A stretch of 23,902 bases of DNA from an uncultured Catenibacterium sp. (GTDB lineage Bacteria; Bacillota_I; Bacilli_A; Erysipelotrichales; Coprobacillaceae), in the NCBI RefSeq assembly GCF_900540665.1, contig NZ_UQGV01000024.1:1-23902 (forward strand). The letters run 5' to 3'. A program made the position numbers and the translations under genes. Shown here one piece after another: positions 5,415 through 13,704 of the stretch (within the stretch, counting starts at the first letter, position 1; each line of letters begins with the position of its first letter). The notes beneath the pieces were generated by a model that saw nothing but the letters and a program-made list of their open reading frames with translations, did no database searches and was not told the DNA's origin.

Positions 5415-6137
5415 TTATAGTCTTTTGTAATCGTCCATGTTTAATTCAGAAGCTGCATCTTTATCACAGATTAATGTCATATTAGGATGAAGCTTTAAAA
5501 CAGTAGATGGTAATTCATCTGTAATAGTTGAATCAAGAACCTGTTTTAAGATACCTGCTTTTTCCTTACCATTTACAATCATCACTAAGTGTTTAACCTT
5601 CATTAAGCTCTTAGGACCCATTGTAAGAGAGAAAGGAAGATTTTCTCTTTTTGGGTAATCAGGGTTTGCTTTATTCTTAGTAGCACGATCCATTGCATAA
5701 GAATATGAATCCATTGGTGTACATCTAGGACAGTTACTACAGAAATGACCATCATAACCAAGACCAATAACCATGACATCAATACCACCTGCACGGCTGA
5801 TTTCTTCATCGTATGTTTCCCAGTTTTCCATAGTCATATCATGAATTCTTTCTTCAGGAATATGTGCTTCTTTAAAGAATAATTCCTGCATTTCTTCCCA
5901 GTTAGGACCATAAGGCTTACCATCCATATATGGTGCTTCATCGAATAAATAATACTCGATATCCTTGAACTTTTCCTGATCTCTTACTTCTGGAGCTAAC
6001 ATCTTGTAAAGTTCAATAGGACTTCTACCTGATGTAAGAGAAATATTCACTCTCTTATCCTGCATCATAGCACCAAGTAAGATGTGCAATGCACTTTCAC
6101 TCATTTTCTGAGTGTTTTCTTCAACGATTAATTTCAT
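5415..6137 (-). CDS. Glucosamine-6-phosphate deaminase/isomerase family protein, YieK type
   Basis: The 240-residue protein belongs to the NagB/RpiA fold. It has the phosphate loop LTSGRSPIELY (about 35-44), FDE (D66-E67) matching the catalytic Asp-Glu pair, and GYDGHF (D129, H131) matching the catalytic Asp-His of NagB. The canonical FNEP that follows in NagB is replaced by CSNCPRCT. That, together with LTMGPKSLMKVKHLVMIV, matches E. coli YieK better than NagB. Substrates of YieK-like proteins are not established; an amino-sugar or other sugar phosphate is likely. It is transcribed divergently from a lone EIIC (6416), which may import its substrate. AGGAGG precedes ATG, and a strong promoter lies upstream. 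Confidence 0.82.
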   Translation of the reverse strand: MKLIVEENTQKMSESALHILLGAMMQDKRVNISLTSGRSPIELYKMLAPEVRDQEKFKDIEYYLFDEAPYMDGKPYGPNWEEMQELFFKEAHIPEERIHDMTMENWETYDEEISRAGGIDVMVIGLGYDGHFCSNCPRCTPMDSYSYAMDRATKNKANPDYPKRENLPFSLTMGPKSLMKVKHLVMIVNGKEKAGILKQVLDSTITDELPSTVLKLHPNMTLICDKDAASELNMDDYKRL

Positions 6138-6158
6138 AACAAATTCCTCCTGTATTTT

Positions 6159-6181
6159 ACAAGAAGATAAAACTCACACAC
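6159..6181 (+). repeat. Short direct repeat, copy 1
   Basis: ACAAGAAGATAAAACTCACACAC recurs with a one-base deletion and one substitution at 7783-7804, so the two copies bracket the EIIC gene. Confidence 0.6.
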
Positions 6182-6186
6182 TTCCA

Positions 6187-6214
6187 ATTATAATTATTAA
6201 ACGTCTTATGTCAA
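6187..6214 (-). promoter_or_regulatory. Strong promoter of the YieK/NagB-like gene
   Basis: The minus strand has a perfect TTGACA (6214-6209) and a perfect TATAAT (6192-6187), 16 bases apart. Confidence 0.8.
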
Positions 6215-6297
6215 CCTATAAAAAATAAAAATATGTAGTATATATCAATGGAATTTGAGTTGCATATTATACTTGTGGAGAGTAATTACGCAAGTGA

Positions 6298-6388
6298 TTT
6301 CCATGATTTGGAAAGTTCTTCTATCATATGGAAAGGTGTTTTATTTATTGGAAAATCAGAGATTTTTCTAGTTTATGCAAGATATAAT
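6298..6388 (+). promoter_or_regulatory. Phased TGGAAA repeats and -10 box before the EIIC gene
   Basis: TGGAAA occurs at 6309-6314, 6329-6334 and 6349-6354, exactly 20 bp apart, and an inverted TTTCCA lies at 6298-6303. A perfect TATAAT at 6383-6388 has no recognisable -35. Repeats centred about 43, 63 and 83 bases before the expected start would suit an activator on one face of the helix. Confidence 0.5.
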
Positions 6389-6415
6389 GTATTCAACGAG
6401 AAGGGAGGACTCGAT

Positions 6416-7777
6416 ATGAATTTCATGGAAAAATTCAATGAACTTGCGAATCGCACATTAGTGCCTATTGCAGATAAGTTAGCTAACCAAAGACATCTTG
6501 CTGCAATTCGTGATGGAATGGTTGTTGCTATTCCATTATCAATCATGGGAGGTGCTTGCTTAATTGTATCAACACCACCATTCAAACCTGAAACTCTACC
6601 AAACTGGGGTTTCATCACTACCATGCTTACAGGCTGGTACAACTGGGCTCAGGCCAATAAAGCTGCATTATTATTACCATATAATATGACAATGGCTTTA
6701 ATGGGACTATTTATTGCTTTCTCTATTTCTTATCATTTAGCTAAGAAATACAAATTGCCAGGCTTAAATGCAGCTGTTGTTTCTACTGCAGTATTCTTAA
6801 TCGTATCTGCACCAACTACTTCCGCTGTCCCAGCTAATCTCATTACTGATGGTAAATCAGCCACAGATCTACTTGCACTTGCAGGAAGTTATCTACCAAC
6901 AACTTACCTGGATGCAAAGGGTATCTTTACAGCTATCATCGTTTCTATCGGATGTGTAGAAATCATGAACTTCTTATTTAAGAAAAATGTTCGTATTAAG
7001 ATGCCTGAAGGTGTTCCACCTGCAATTAGTTCATCATTCGATGCTATTTTACCACTCTTTATCTGTGTTATCGTATTCTATGCATTATCATTATTTGTAC
7101 AGAACATCAGTGGTCAGTTATTACCAAGCATGATCATGACAGTACTTGCACCTGCAGTATCTGGTCTAGATTCATTAGTAGGTATCTGCTTAATTACTAT
7201 TATTGCTCAGACATTCTGGTTCTTTGGTTTACATGGTGCAAGTATCACTCAGCCAATCAGATTACCATTCATGCAGATGTATTTAATTACTAATATCGCA
7301 GCATATAGTGCTGGTAAACCATTAGTACACTTCTTCACTCAGCCATTCTGGTCATATATTATCGCATTAGGTGGCGGAGGTGCTACTTTAGGATTATGTA
7401 TTCTATTAGTTAGATCTAAATCAGTTGAATTACGTACTTTAGGTAAGCTTTCAATTGGTCCAGCATTCTTCAATATCAATGAACCAATCATCTTTGGTTT
7501 ACCAATGGTATTAAATCCAATTATGATGATTCCATTTATTTTTGTGCCAGTTGTTAACTCAATTATTGCCTATACATGTATGGCATTAAATATCGTTGGA
7601 AAGGGTGTTATTGAGACACCATGGACTACACCAGCTCCACTTGGTGCAGCATTAGGATGTATGGATATAAAAGCAGGTATCATGGTTATAGGGCTAATCA
7701 TTCTAGATATGGCGCTTTACTATCCATTCGTTAAATTATTAGAAAAACAAAAATTAGAAGAAGAAAATTCAAAATAA
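6416..7777 (+). CDS. PTS EIIC permease, lactose/cellobiose family
   Basis: The start at 6416 (MNFMEKFNELANRTLVPIAD) is chosen over the longer frame from 6248 because AGGGAGGA precedes it and family homology begins there. The 453-residue product has about ten membrane segments and the family blocks QTFWFFGLHGAS and FFNINEPIIFGLPMVLNP, which help form the sugar-binding site. It would transport a disaccharide with phosphorylation supplied by EIIA and EIIB subunits, but no EIIA or EIIB gene is adjacent, so these must act from elsewhere. The divergent YieK-like gene hints at an amino-sugar or aryl/beta-glycoside substrate. Substrate is unknown. Confidence 0.88.
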   Translation: MNFMEKFNELANRTLVPIADKLANQRHLAAIRDGMVVAIPLSIMGGACLIVSTPPFKPETLPNWGFITTMLTGWYNWAQANKAALLLPYNMTMALMGLFIAFSISYHLAKKYKLPGLNAAVVSTAVFLIVSAPTTSAVPANLITDGKSATDLLALAGSYLPTTYLDAKGIFTAIIVSIGCVEIMNFLFKKNVRIKMPEGVPPAISSSFDAILPLFICVIVFYALSLFVQNISGQLLPSMIMTVLAPAVSGLDSLVGICLITIIAQTFWFFGLHGASITQPIRLPFMQMYLITNIAAYSAGKPLVHFFTQPFWSYIIALGGGGATLGLCILLVRSKSVELRTLGKLSIGPAFFNINEPIIFGLPMVLNPIMMIPFIFVPVVNSIIAYTCMALNIVGKGVIETPWTTPAPLGAALGCMDIKAGIMVIGLIILDMALYYPFVKLLEKQKLEEENSK

Positions 7778-7782
7778 TTAAA

Positions 7783-7804
7783 ACAAGAAATAAAACTCAC
7801 ACAC
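7783..7804 (+). repeat. Short direct repeat, copy 2
   Basis: ACAAGAAATAAAACTCACAC (plus AC) matches 6159-6181. It lies six bases after the EIIC stop codon. Confidence 0.6.
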
Positions 7805-7839
7805 ACATAAAATTGAATAACCTTAAATATTTTGTATAT

Positions 7840-7868
7840 GACTGCTGACCCTTAACAGCAGTCTTTTT
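7840..7868 (+). terminator. Terminator of the EIIC gene
   Basis: GACTGCTG (7840-7847) and CAGCAGTC (7856-7863) form an 8-bp stem with an 8-base loop, followed by TTTTT. Confidence 0.88.
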
Positions 7869-7910
7869 AATTTGTGCTGAACCTTGTATACTAGATATAA
7901 GGAGAATTAT

Positions 7911-9161
7911 ATGAGAAAAGAAGAACTAATAGAATTATTGAAGAAAGATGTAGTCCCTGCATTAGGATGTACAGAACCAGTTTGTGTCGCATTATGTGCA
8001 GCTTATGCTTCAAAACAGTTAAATAATCCAGTAACTCAAATAGAACTAGACGTCAATAAAGGAATATATAAGAATGGCATGTCTGCAGGTATACCACATT
8101 GTAATCATGTAGGTTTAGAGTATACCGCTTCTATTGGGGCTTTATTAAAGAACCCAGAAAAACAGCTGACTCTATTTGAAGATATAGAGCCTGATACAAT
8201 TACACAAGCTGAATTATTAGTGCCCCATGTTTCTGTCACAATTAATGATTCAGCATCTATTGATGTAAAATGTATTCTTCATACATCTAATGATACAGTG
8301 ACATGTATCATTAAAGATGCACATACAAATATAGTTTATCTAGAGAAGAATGGCGTTGTATTAGAAGAGAAAACAACTAAACAAACGACTCATACTTCCA
8401 CTGTGATTGATGAACTTAAAGAAATGAGAATATCAGAAATACGTTCTTTGGTAGACTCAATGACAGTGGGTGAATTAGTATTCCTGTTAGAGGGCATAAA
8501 AATGAATGAACAGTTATCAGAATATAAAGGAACAACACATTTGAGTGATTCATTCAATCATTCATTATTCTCTGAAGATTTGTTTACCAGAATAATAAAG
8601 AAAGTCACTGCAGCTGCTGAAAATAGACTAGATGGCTGTCCACTTCTTGCAATGAGCAGCTCTGGTGCAGGAACTAAAGGACTTGTTGTTTCTATCCCAG
8701 TTAATGAAGTGGCAGAAGAATTACATGTATCTTTAGAAAAGAAACTTAAAGCACTTGCACTTACACATCTGGTAAATAGATATATTAATGCGCATATTGG
8801 AAAATTATCACCTATGTGTACATGTGTGATGGCGTCTTCTACAGCAGCTTCTGTAGGCATTGCTTATCTCTTAGATGCATTAGATGAGCAGATAGGGTAT
8901 TGTATACGTAATATGGCAGGAACTGTGACTGGTATGATCTGTGATGGTGGAAAGGTAGGCTGTGCATTGAAGGTTTCTACAGGTTCCTCAGCTGCACTTA
9001 TGTGTGCAACTACTGCAGTTAATAATGCAGTATTAAGAGAAAGTGATGGAATTTGTGCATCAACACCTGAACAATGTATTCAAAATATGGCACGTATTGG
9101 AAAGAATGGAATGATTAAAGTAGATGAAGAAATCATCTCAATTATGAAAAGTAAAGGGTAG
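7911..9161 (+). CDS. cyuA: CyuA/YhaM-type L-cysteine desulfidase (UPF0597 family)
   Basis: The start at 7911 (MRKEELIELLKKDVVPALGC) follows AAGGAGAATTAT; an ATG at 7884 has no good site. The 416-residue protein matches the UPF0597 family, related to the alpha part of iron-sulfur serine dehydratases. It carries PALGCTEPVCVALCAAYA at the N-terminus (C20), SPMCTCVMASSTAASVG and GTVTGMICDGGKVGCALKVS, whose cysteines are expected to hold a 4Fe-4S cluster. E. coli CyuA degrades L-cysteine to pyruvate, ammonia and sulfide under anaerobic conditions. The gene stands alone between two terminators, with no cysteine transporter beside it. Oxygen-labile cluster enzymes fit an anaerobe. Confidence 0.85.
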   Translation: MRKEELIELLKKDVVPALGCTEPVCVALCAAYASKQLNNPVTQIELDVNKGIYKNGMSAGIPHCNHVGLEYTASIGALLKNPEKQLTLFEDIEPDTITQAELLVPHVSVTINDSASIDVKCILHTSNDTVTCIIKDAHTNIVYLEKNGVVLEEKTTKQTTHTSTVIDELKEMRISEIRSLVDSMTVGELVFLLEGIKMNEQLSEYKGTTHLSDSFNHSLFSEDLFTRIIKKVTAAAENRLDGCPLLAMSSSGAGTKGLVVSIPVNEVAEELHVSLEKKLKALALTHLVNRYINAHIGKLSPMCTCVMASSTAASVGIAYLLDALDEQIGYCIRNMAGTVTGMICDGGKVGCALKVSTGSSAALMCATTAVNNAVLRESDGICASTPEQCIQNMARIGKNGMIKVDEEIISIMKSKG

Positions 9162-9169
9162 TCAACAGT

Positions 9170-9200
9170 AAGAAGGTGGTCCAAGGGTCATCTTCTTTTT
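9170..9200 (+). terminator. Terminator of the cysteine desulfidase gene
   Basis: AAGAAGGTG (9170-9178) and CATCTTCTT (9189-9197) form a 9-bp stem with one G-T wobble, ending in a T-run. Confidence 0.8.
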
Positions 9201-9475
9201 ACATATAATGATATGTTTTTATGATTACAGTGAATAAAACGTATGGCCATATGAAATTGAAATTATCACCTATATATCAGCATAAAATGAAGGTATAAAA
9301 CGTATTATTATTACTCAAAAACATTATAGTGGGAACATTTCCCACATTTTTGACACCTATTCCAAGTGTTTGTGCCCCGTCCCATAAGGAGCCTGAAATA
9401 TTGAAAGTGTTTGCGGAGTTGGGTAAACTAGGACTCGTCAAAACAAATGAAAGCAATTTCAAGGAGGAAACAGAA
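9201..9475 (+). promoter_or_regulatory. Long leader region of the mannose-family PTS operon
   Basis: This 275-base gap has two parts. 9201-9320 is AT-rich, with a palindrome TATGGCCATA (9242-9251) and a possible promoter (GTATTA, 17 bases, TATAGT at 9325-9330). 9329-9345 is a perfect short hairpin (GTGGGAA, CAT, TTCCCAC) followed by T5, resembling a small terminator. 9348-9443 is richer in G and C than its surroundings, and its ends can pair (TTTTGAC 9348-9354 with GTCAAAA 9437-9443; CCTA with TAGG inside). No known riboswitch motif is recognised. The same stretch is also open in frame with the EIIB gene, so a coding remnant cannot be excluded. The ribosome site AAGGAGGA is at 9461-9468. Confidence 0.4.
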
Positions 9476-9952
9476 ATGAGTTTAGTATTAGCAAGAATCG
9501 ACCAGAGATTAATTCATGGTATTGTTGTTACACAGTGGGCAGGTGCAACACAGGCAAAAAGATTAATGGTAGTCGATGATGAAGTAAGTAAGGATGAAGT
9601 TCAAAAATCAGCTATGAGAATGAGTAAGCCAGTGGGGACTGGTATGTCAATCATTGATACAGAAACAGCTATTAAGAACTTCAACGCAGGAAAGTATGAT
9701 AGCCATAATGTATTCATGATTGTCAGAGAACCATCTACATTAGTTAAGTTGGCTGAAGGTGGCGTTAAGATTCCTAAAGTAAATATTGGTATTATCTTCG
9801 ATGGGGAAGGTAAGACAACAGTGAAGAAAATGGTTTCAGTCAATGAAGAAGAAGTGAATGATTTAAAGAAATTACAGTCTATGGGTATTCCAGTGACATT
9901 CCACTTCGTACCAAGCGAAGCAGAAGAACCACTAGAAACATATATTAAATAA
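9476..9952 (+). CDS. PTS EIIB, mannose/fructose/sorbose family
   Basis: The start at 9476 is chosen because AAGGAGGA lies just before it and family homology starts with MSLVLARIDQRLIHG; the frame is open further upstream to 9329. The 158-residue protein is a mannose-family EIIB. The phosphorylated histidine is H14 in RIDQRLIHGIVVTQW, the family signature. Further family features are LMVVDDEVSKDE and VNIGIIFDGEGKT. It receives phosphate from EIIA (11607) and passes it to the sugar moving through EIIC/EIID. It is the first gene of a six-gene operon. The sugar is unknown; the glucosidase downstream points to an alpha-glucoside. Confidence 0.93.
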   Translation: MSLVLARIDQRLIHGIVVTQWAGATQAKRLMVVDDEVSKDEVQKSAMRMSKPVGTGMSIIDTETAIKNFNAGKYDSHNVFMIVREPSTLVKLAEGGVKIPKVNIGIIFDGEGKTTVKKMVSVNEEEVNDLKKLQSMGIPVTFHFVPSEAEEPLETYIK

Positions 9953-9970
9953 TCAAGGGGGATAAGAAGT

Positions 9971-10771
9971 ATGCAGGTTATTCAAGGAGTATTAATCGTA
10001 TTATTATCAATGTGGATGGTCTTAGACCAGCAGGGTATTGTTATTACAACATGGTTCCCAATCATGGTTGCATTCTTTGCAGGATTGATTATGGGAGATA
10101 TGAAGACTGCCATGATTATTGGTGGTACATTCCAGTTAATGAACTTAGGTGTTGCTAATATTGGTGGTTCATCAGTGCCTAACTGGGGTCTTGCAACAGT
10201 AGTTGGGATCTATGTAGCATGTAGAACTACAAATGATGTAGCTCAGGCAAAAGCAGTTGCCTTAGCAGTAGGTGTACCAGTTGGTATGCTTGGTATTCAG
10301 TTAGATGTATTCGCAAAACTATTAAATACTTATGTGACACATGCTGCACAGAAAGCATGTAATGAAAAGAAGTTTGGTAAGATGAATAGAATTCTTTGGA
10401 TTGGTCCAATGATCTTCGCTTTATCTACAGGTTTACCAACAGCTTTATGTGTATTATTTGGTGATGCAATCGTTAATGTTATCTTAAAATCAGTTCCAGT
10501 ATGGTTCACAAATGGTCTATCTATCGCAGGAAATATGTTACCTGTTGTAGGTATCGCATTATTATTACAGGTTATGCCTGCTAAGAAGTACTTATCTATG
10601 TTGATGATTGGATTTGTCTTCTCAGCTTACTTAAATGTACCTATGTTAGGTGTTTCTATTATTGGTCTTGCTATTGCTTACTATTTCTTTACAACACAGG
10701 TCAATAAAACACCAGCAGTCGCAGCAGCAGACGCTGCAGTAATCAATGAAGGAGATGATTGGGATGAATAA
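9971..10771 (+). CDS. PTS EIIC, mannose/fructose/sorbose family
   Basis: The 266-residue membrane protein begins MQVIQGVLIVLLSMWMVLDQ and has the mannose-family EIIC pattern. MGDMKTAMIIGGTFQLMNLG (about residues 46-65) is the conserved early block, NWGLATVVGIYVA follows, and several further membrane segments end near LAIAYYFFTTQ. It forms the sugar channel with EIID. AAGGGGG precedes the ATG, 18 bases after the EIIB stop. The last codons overlap the EIID start by eight bases, so the two membrane subunits are probably translationally coupled. Confidence 0.93.
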   Translation: MQVIQGVLIVLLSMWMVLDQQGIVITTWFPIMVAFFAGLIMGDMKTAMIIGGTFQLMNLGVANIGGSSVPNWGLATVVGIYVACRTTNDVAQAKAVALAVGVPVGMLGIQLDVFAKLLNTYVTHAAQKACNEKKFGKMNRILWIGPMIFALSTGLPTALCVLFGDAIVNVILKSVPVWFTNGLSIAGNMLPVVGIALLLQVMPAKKYLSMLMIGFVFSAYLNVPMLGVSIIGLAIAYYFFTTQVNKTPAVAAADAAVINEGDDWDE

Positions 10772-11585
10772 AGAAACACAGACAACAGAAGTTGTTACAA
10801 AGAAAGATCTTACAAAAGCCGCAGTACGTTACATGTTTATGGCATGTAATACATATAACTATGAAAACCACCAGGGTCCAGCTGTTGTATATGGATTAGA
10901 AAAGGTTTTAAGAAAGATTCATAAGAATAATGATGATGACTATGTTGCATCATTAAATAATCACTTTAAATATTTCAATACGACAACTTGGATGGCTAAC
11001 ATCTTACTTGGTGCAAGTGTAGCTATGGAAGAAAAAGATGGTGTCAAAGCATTAGATACAGTACAGAACTTTAAGACAGGTATGATGGGTCCTCTTGCAG
11101 GTATCGGTGATACATTGATTTGGGTACTATATCCAACAATCATGGGTTCTATTGCAGCTTATATGGGACTTGAAGGTAACCCTACAGGTGCACTCATCTG
11201 GATGTTACTAAACGTAATTTTCTTCTTCTTTAGAATTAAGTTATTCCATTTAGGCTATGATTCAGGTTTAAAGCTTATTACTACATTAGGGGATAAGTTA
11301 TCAGTCTTCACTGAAGCAGCATCTATCATGGGTTTAACAGTTATTGGGGCATTAATCCCTTCAGTTGTTAAGATGTCATTAGGTCTTGTCTTTAAATCAG
11401 GTAAAGTAAAACTTGCTATTCAAACAGGTGTCTTAGATAAGATCATGCCTGCTTTATTACCAGTTGCACTTACATTTATCGTTTATAAATTACTTGCATC
11501 TAAGAAACTTACTGTTATCCAGGTAATCTTCTTAATTATCATTCTTGCATTAGTTTGCTCATTCTTTGGAATTCTAGCAATCTAA
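10764..11585 (+). CDS. PTS EIID, mannose/fructose/sorbose family
   Basis: The start at 10764 (MNKETQTTEVVTKKDLTKAA) follows GGAG at a normal distance; a frame from 10746 would run further into EIIC. The 273-residue product has the EIID blocks NYENHQGPAVVYGLEKVLRK, FKTGMMGPLAGIGDTLIW and LFHLGYDSGLKL, and hydrophobic segments at the C-terminal end. EIID occurs only in this PTS family and completes the membrane complex with EIIC. Confidence 0.93.
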   Translation: MNKETQTTEVVTKKDLTKAAVRYMFMACNTYNYENHQGPAVVYGLEKVLRKIHKNNDDDYVASLNNHFKYFNTTTWMANILLGASVAMEEKDGVKALDTVQNFKTGMMGPLAGIGDTLIWVLYPTIMGSIAAYMGLEGNPTGALIWMLLNVIFFFFRIKLFHLGYDSGLKLITTLGDKLSVFTEAASIMGLTVIGALIPSVVKMSLGLVFKSGKVKLAIQTGVLDKIMPALLPVALTFIVYKLLASKKLTVIQVIFLIIILALVCSFFGILAI

Positions 11586-11606
11586 TAAAAATCGGGGGAA
11601 ATGTCT

Positions 11607-12029
11607 ATGAGAAAAATCGTTTTAGCGAGTCATCATTTACTTGCTGATGGACTAAAAGATACAATTCAGTATGTTATGCCGACTTTAACTGATATTCAGT
11701 CAGTGAGTGCCTATATGGATAATGTGCCTGTGGATAAGCAGTTAAAAGAAGCACTTGGTGAAATCAATGAAGATGATGAATACATCATCTTCACTGATAT
11801 GCTTGGGGGTAGTGTGAATCAGGAAGCAGTCAAATACTTACAGTATCCTAATGTATATATCATTACAGGAATGAATCTACCTATCGTATTAAGTGTCTGC
11901 TTATCATTATCTAACTGTGATAAGGTAAACGAGGATATCATTAGAAATGCGATTGATGATGCCAAGTCACAGATTGTATATGTAAATGATGTTATGAAGA
12001 ATATGGGGGTTGATGAAGATGATGAATAA
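11607..12029 (+). CDS. PTS EIIA, mannose/fructose/sorbose family
   Basis: ATG at 11607 (MRKIVLASHHLLADGLKDT) is preferred to ATG at 11601 because it sits seven bases from GGGGGA rather than too close to it. The 140-residue protein has the EIIA fold signature. The His that accepts phosphate from HPr is H9 in ASHHLLADG, where most homologues have Ser-His-Gly, so a second histidine replaces the glycine. The later block TDMLGGSVNQEA is typical. Placing EIIA after EIID as a separate protein is unremarkable. Its end overlaps the start of the glucosidase gene, keeping the operon tightly coupled. Confidence 0.9.
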   Translation: MRKIVLASHHLLADGLKDTIQYVMPTLTDIQSVSAYMDNVPVDKQLKEALGEINEDDEYIIFTDMLGGSVNQEAVKYLQYPNVYIITGMNLPIVLSVCLSLSNCDKVNEDIIRNAIDDAKSQIVYVNDVMKNMGVDEDDE

Positions 12030-13698
12030 AGATTGGTGGAAAAGTAGTGTAGTTTATCAGGTTTATCCACAAAGTTTTAATGATACCAACAATGATGGGG
12101 TTGGTGATTTAAAAGGTATTACTGAAAAGCTTCCTTATTTATCTAAATTAGGTATTGATGTCATCTGGTTAAATCCTATCTATGAATCACCATTAGTAGA
12201 TAATGGTTATGATATTGCGAACTATAGAAAGATCAATCCAATGTATGGCACAATGGAAGACTTTGATGAATTATTAGAAACAGCACATAGTATGAATATT
12301 AAGATTATTATGGATTTAGTAGTGAATCATACAAGTGACCAGCATGAATGGTTCTTAAAGTCTAAGTCTTCTAAGGATAAGGAATATTCTGATTTCTATA
12401 TCTGGAAGGATCCTAAAGAAGACGGCAGTGAACCAACAAACTGGGGTGCTACTTTTGGTGGTGCTGCATGGACTTATGTACCTGAAAGAAAACAATATTA
12501 TCTTCATTGTTTTGCGCCAGGACAGCCTGACTTAAACTGGGAAAATCCTAAAGTAAGAGAAGCTGTTTATAATGAAATGCGATTCTGGTTAGATAAAGGT
12601 ATTGATGGTTATAGAATGGATGTTATTTCTTTATTAAGTAAGAGACAGGACTTCCCAGATGCCTTGCCAGGAGAATATGATTATGCAAAGTCATATTATA
12701 AAGGCGCTTCTAATGGACCTCGTATTCATGAATTCCTACAGGAAATGAATAGAGAAGTCTTATCACACTATGATGTGATGACAGTAGGAGAAACAGCTAA
12801 TACAAATGTTCAGCAGGGTAAACTTTATACAGATCCTTCTAGACATGAATTAAACATGGTATTCCAGTTTGATCATATGCATTTAGATTATGGTAAGTAC
12901 GGTAAGTTCTCTGATGTAAAGTTTAAACTCAGTGATTTAAAGAAGAGCTTATCAACATGGATCAATGATTTAGGTGATGGATGGAATTCACTTTATTGGA
13001 ATAACCATGATCAGCCTAGAAATGTGACTCGTTTTGGTGATGATGGAGTGTATCGTGTTGAATCTGCTAAAATGTTAGCTACTCTTCTACATATGATGAA
13101 GGGAACACCTTATGTCTTCCAGGGGGATGAATTAGGTATGAAAGATGTACCTTTTACATCACTTGATCAATATAAAGATATTGAAACACTCTTTATGTGT
13201 CAGAAGATGAAGGATGAAGGTGAAGATGAAGAAACAATTAAGAAATATGCTTATTTGAGTTCAAGAGATAATGCAAGAACACCTTTCCCATGGAATGGTG
13301 AAGAAGGTTCAGGATTCTCTGATGCAAAGCCTTGGATTGATTATTCACCGGATAACAAGTTCATCAATGCAGAAGATGAATTAAAAGATCCAAATTCTGT
13401 CTTCTATTTTTATCAGAAGTTAATTCGTTTAAGAAAAGAAAATCCTATAATTGTCCATGGATCTTATAAACTATTGGACGAAAATGATTCAGATATCTTC
13501 TCATATGAAAGAGAATATGAAGGCAAGAAGTTACTTGTAGTATGTTCTTTCGCAAAAGAGAAGGTAAGATATACATTACCTGATGACTATAAGGATGCGG
13601 AAATTCTTATTGGAAATTATGAGAATGTATTGAAAACAAGTGATAAAAATATTATTCTAAATCCATATCAAGCAGTAGTTTATCTAACAAAGGGGTAA
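12019..13698 (+). CDS. GH13 oligo-1,6-glucosidase
   Basis: ATG at 12019 lies nine bases after GGGGG; ATG at 12022 is also possible. The 559-residue product matches bacterial oligo-1,6-glucosidases along its length. It opens with WWKSSVVYQVYPQSFNDTN. The catalytic residues are nucleophile D201 (GYRMDVI), acid/base E258 (VGETAN) and D331 (NNHDQPR). Valine directly after the nucleophile is associated with cleavage of alpha-1,6 bonds, although phosphotrehalases share it. There is no signal peptide, so the enzyme is cytoplasmic. Because a PTS delivers phosphorylated sugar, the enzyme may act on a 6-phosphate disaccharide, or on unphosphorylated isomaltose-type sugars from another route. Confidence 0.9.
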   Translation: MMNKDWWKSSVVYQVYPQSFNDTNNDGVGDLKGITEKLPYLSKLGIDVIWLNPIYESPLVDNGYDIANYRKINPMYGTMEDFDELLETAHSMNIKIIMDLVVNHTSDQHEWFLKSKSSKDKEYSDFYIWKDPKEDGSEPTNWGATFGGAAWTYVPERKQYYLHCFAPGQPDLNWENPKVREAVYNEMRFWLDKGIDGYRMDVISLLSKRQDFPDALPGEYDYAKSYYKGASNGPRIHEFLQEMNREVLSHYDVMTVGETANTNVQQGKLYTDPSRHELNMVFQFDHMHLDYGKYGKFSDVKFKLSDLKKSLSTWINDLGDGWNSLYWNNHDQPRNVTRFGDDGVYRVESAKMLATLLHMMKGTPYVFQGDELGMKDVPFTSLDQYKDIETLFMCQKMKDEGEDEETIKKYAYLSSRDNARTPFPWNGEEGSGFSDAKPWIDYSPDNKFINAEDELKDPNSVFYFYQKLIRLRKENPIIVHGSYKLLDENDSDIFSYEREYEGKKLLVVCSFAKEKVRYTLPDDYKDAEILIGNYENVLKTSDKNIILNPYQAVVYLTKG

Positions 13699-13704
13699 TG
13701 AGAT

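Noticed and set aside
6248..6415. 56 in-frame codons upstream of the EIIC start
   Set aside because: No ribosome site at 6248, the extension overlaps the regulatory repeats, and AGGGAGGA with the family start is at 6416.
9329..9475. 49 in-frame codons upstream of the EIIB start, which could extend the protein
   Set aside because: A strong ribosome site lies at 9461-9468 and EIIB homology starts exactly at 9476. The extension has no ribosome site, so I treat it as leader, while leaving a remnant possible.
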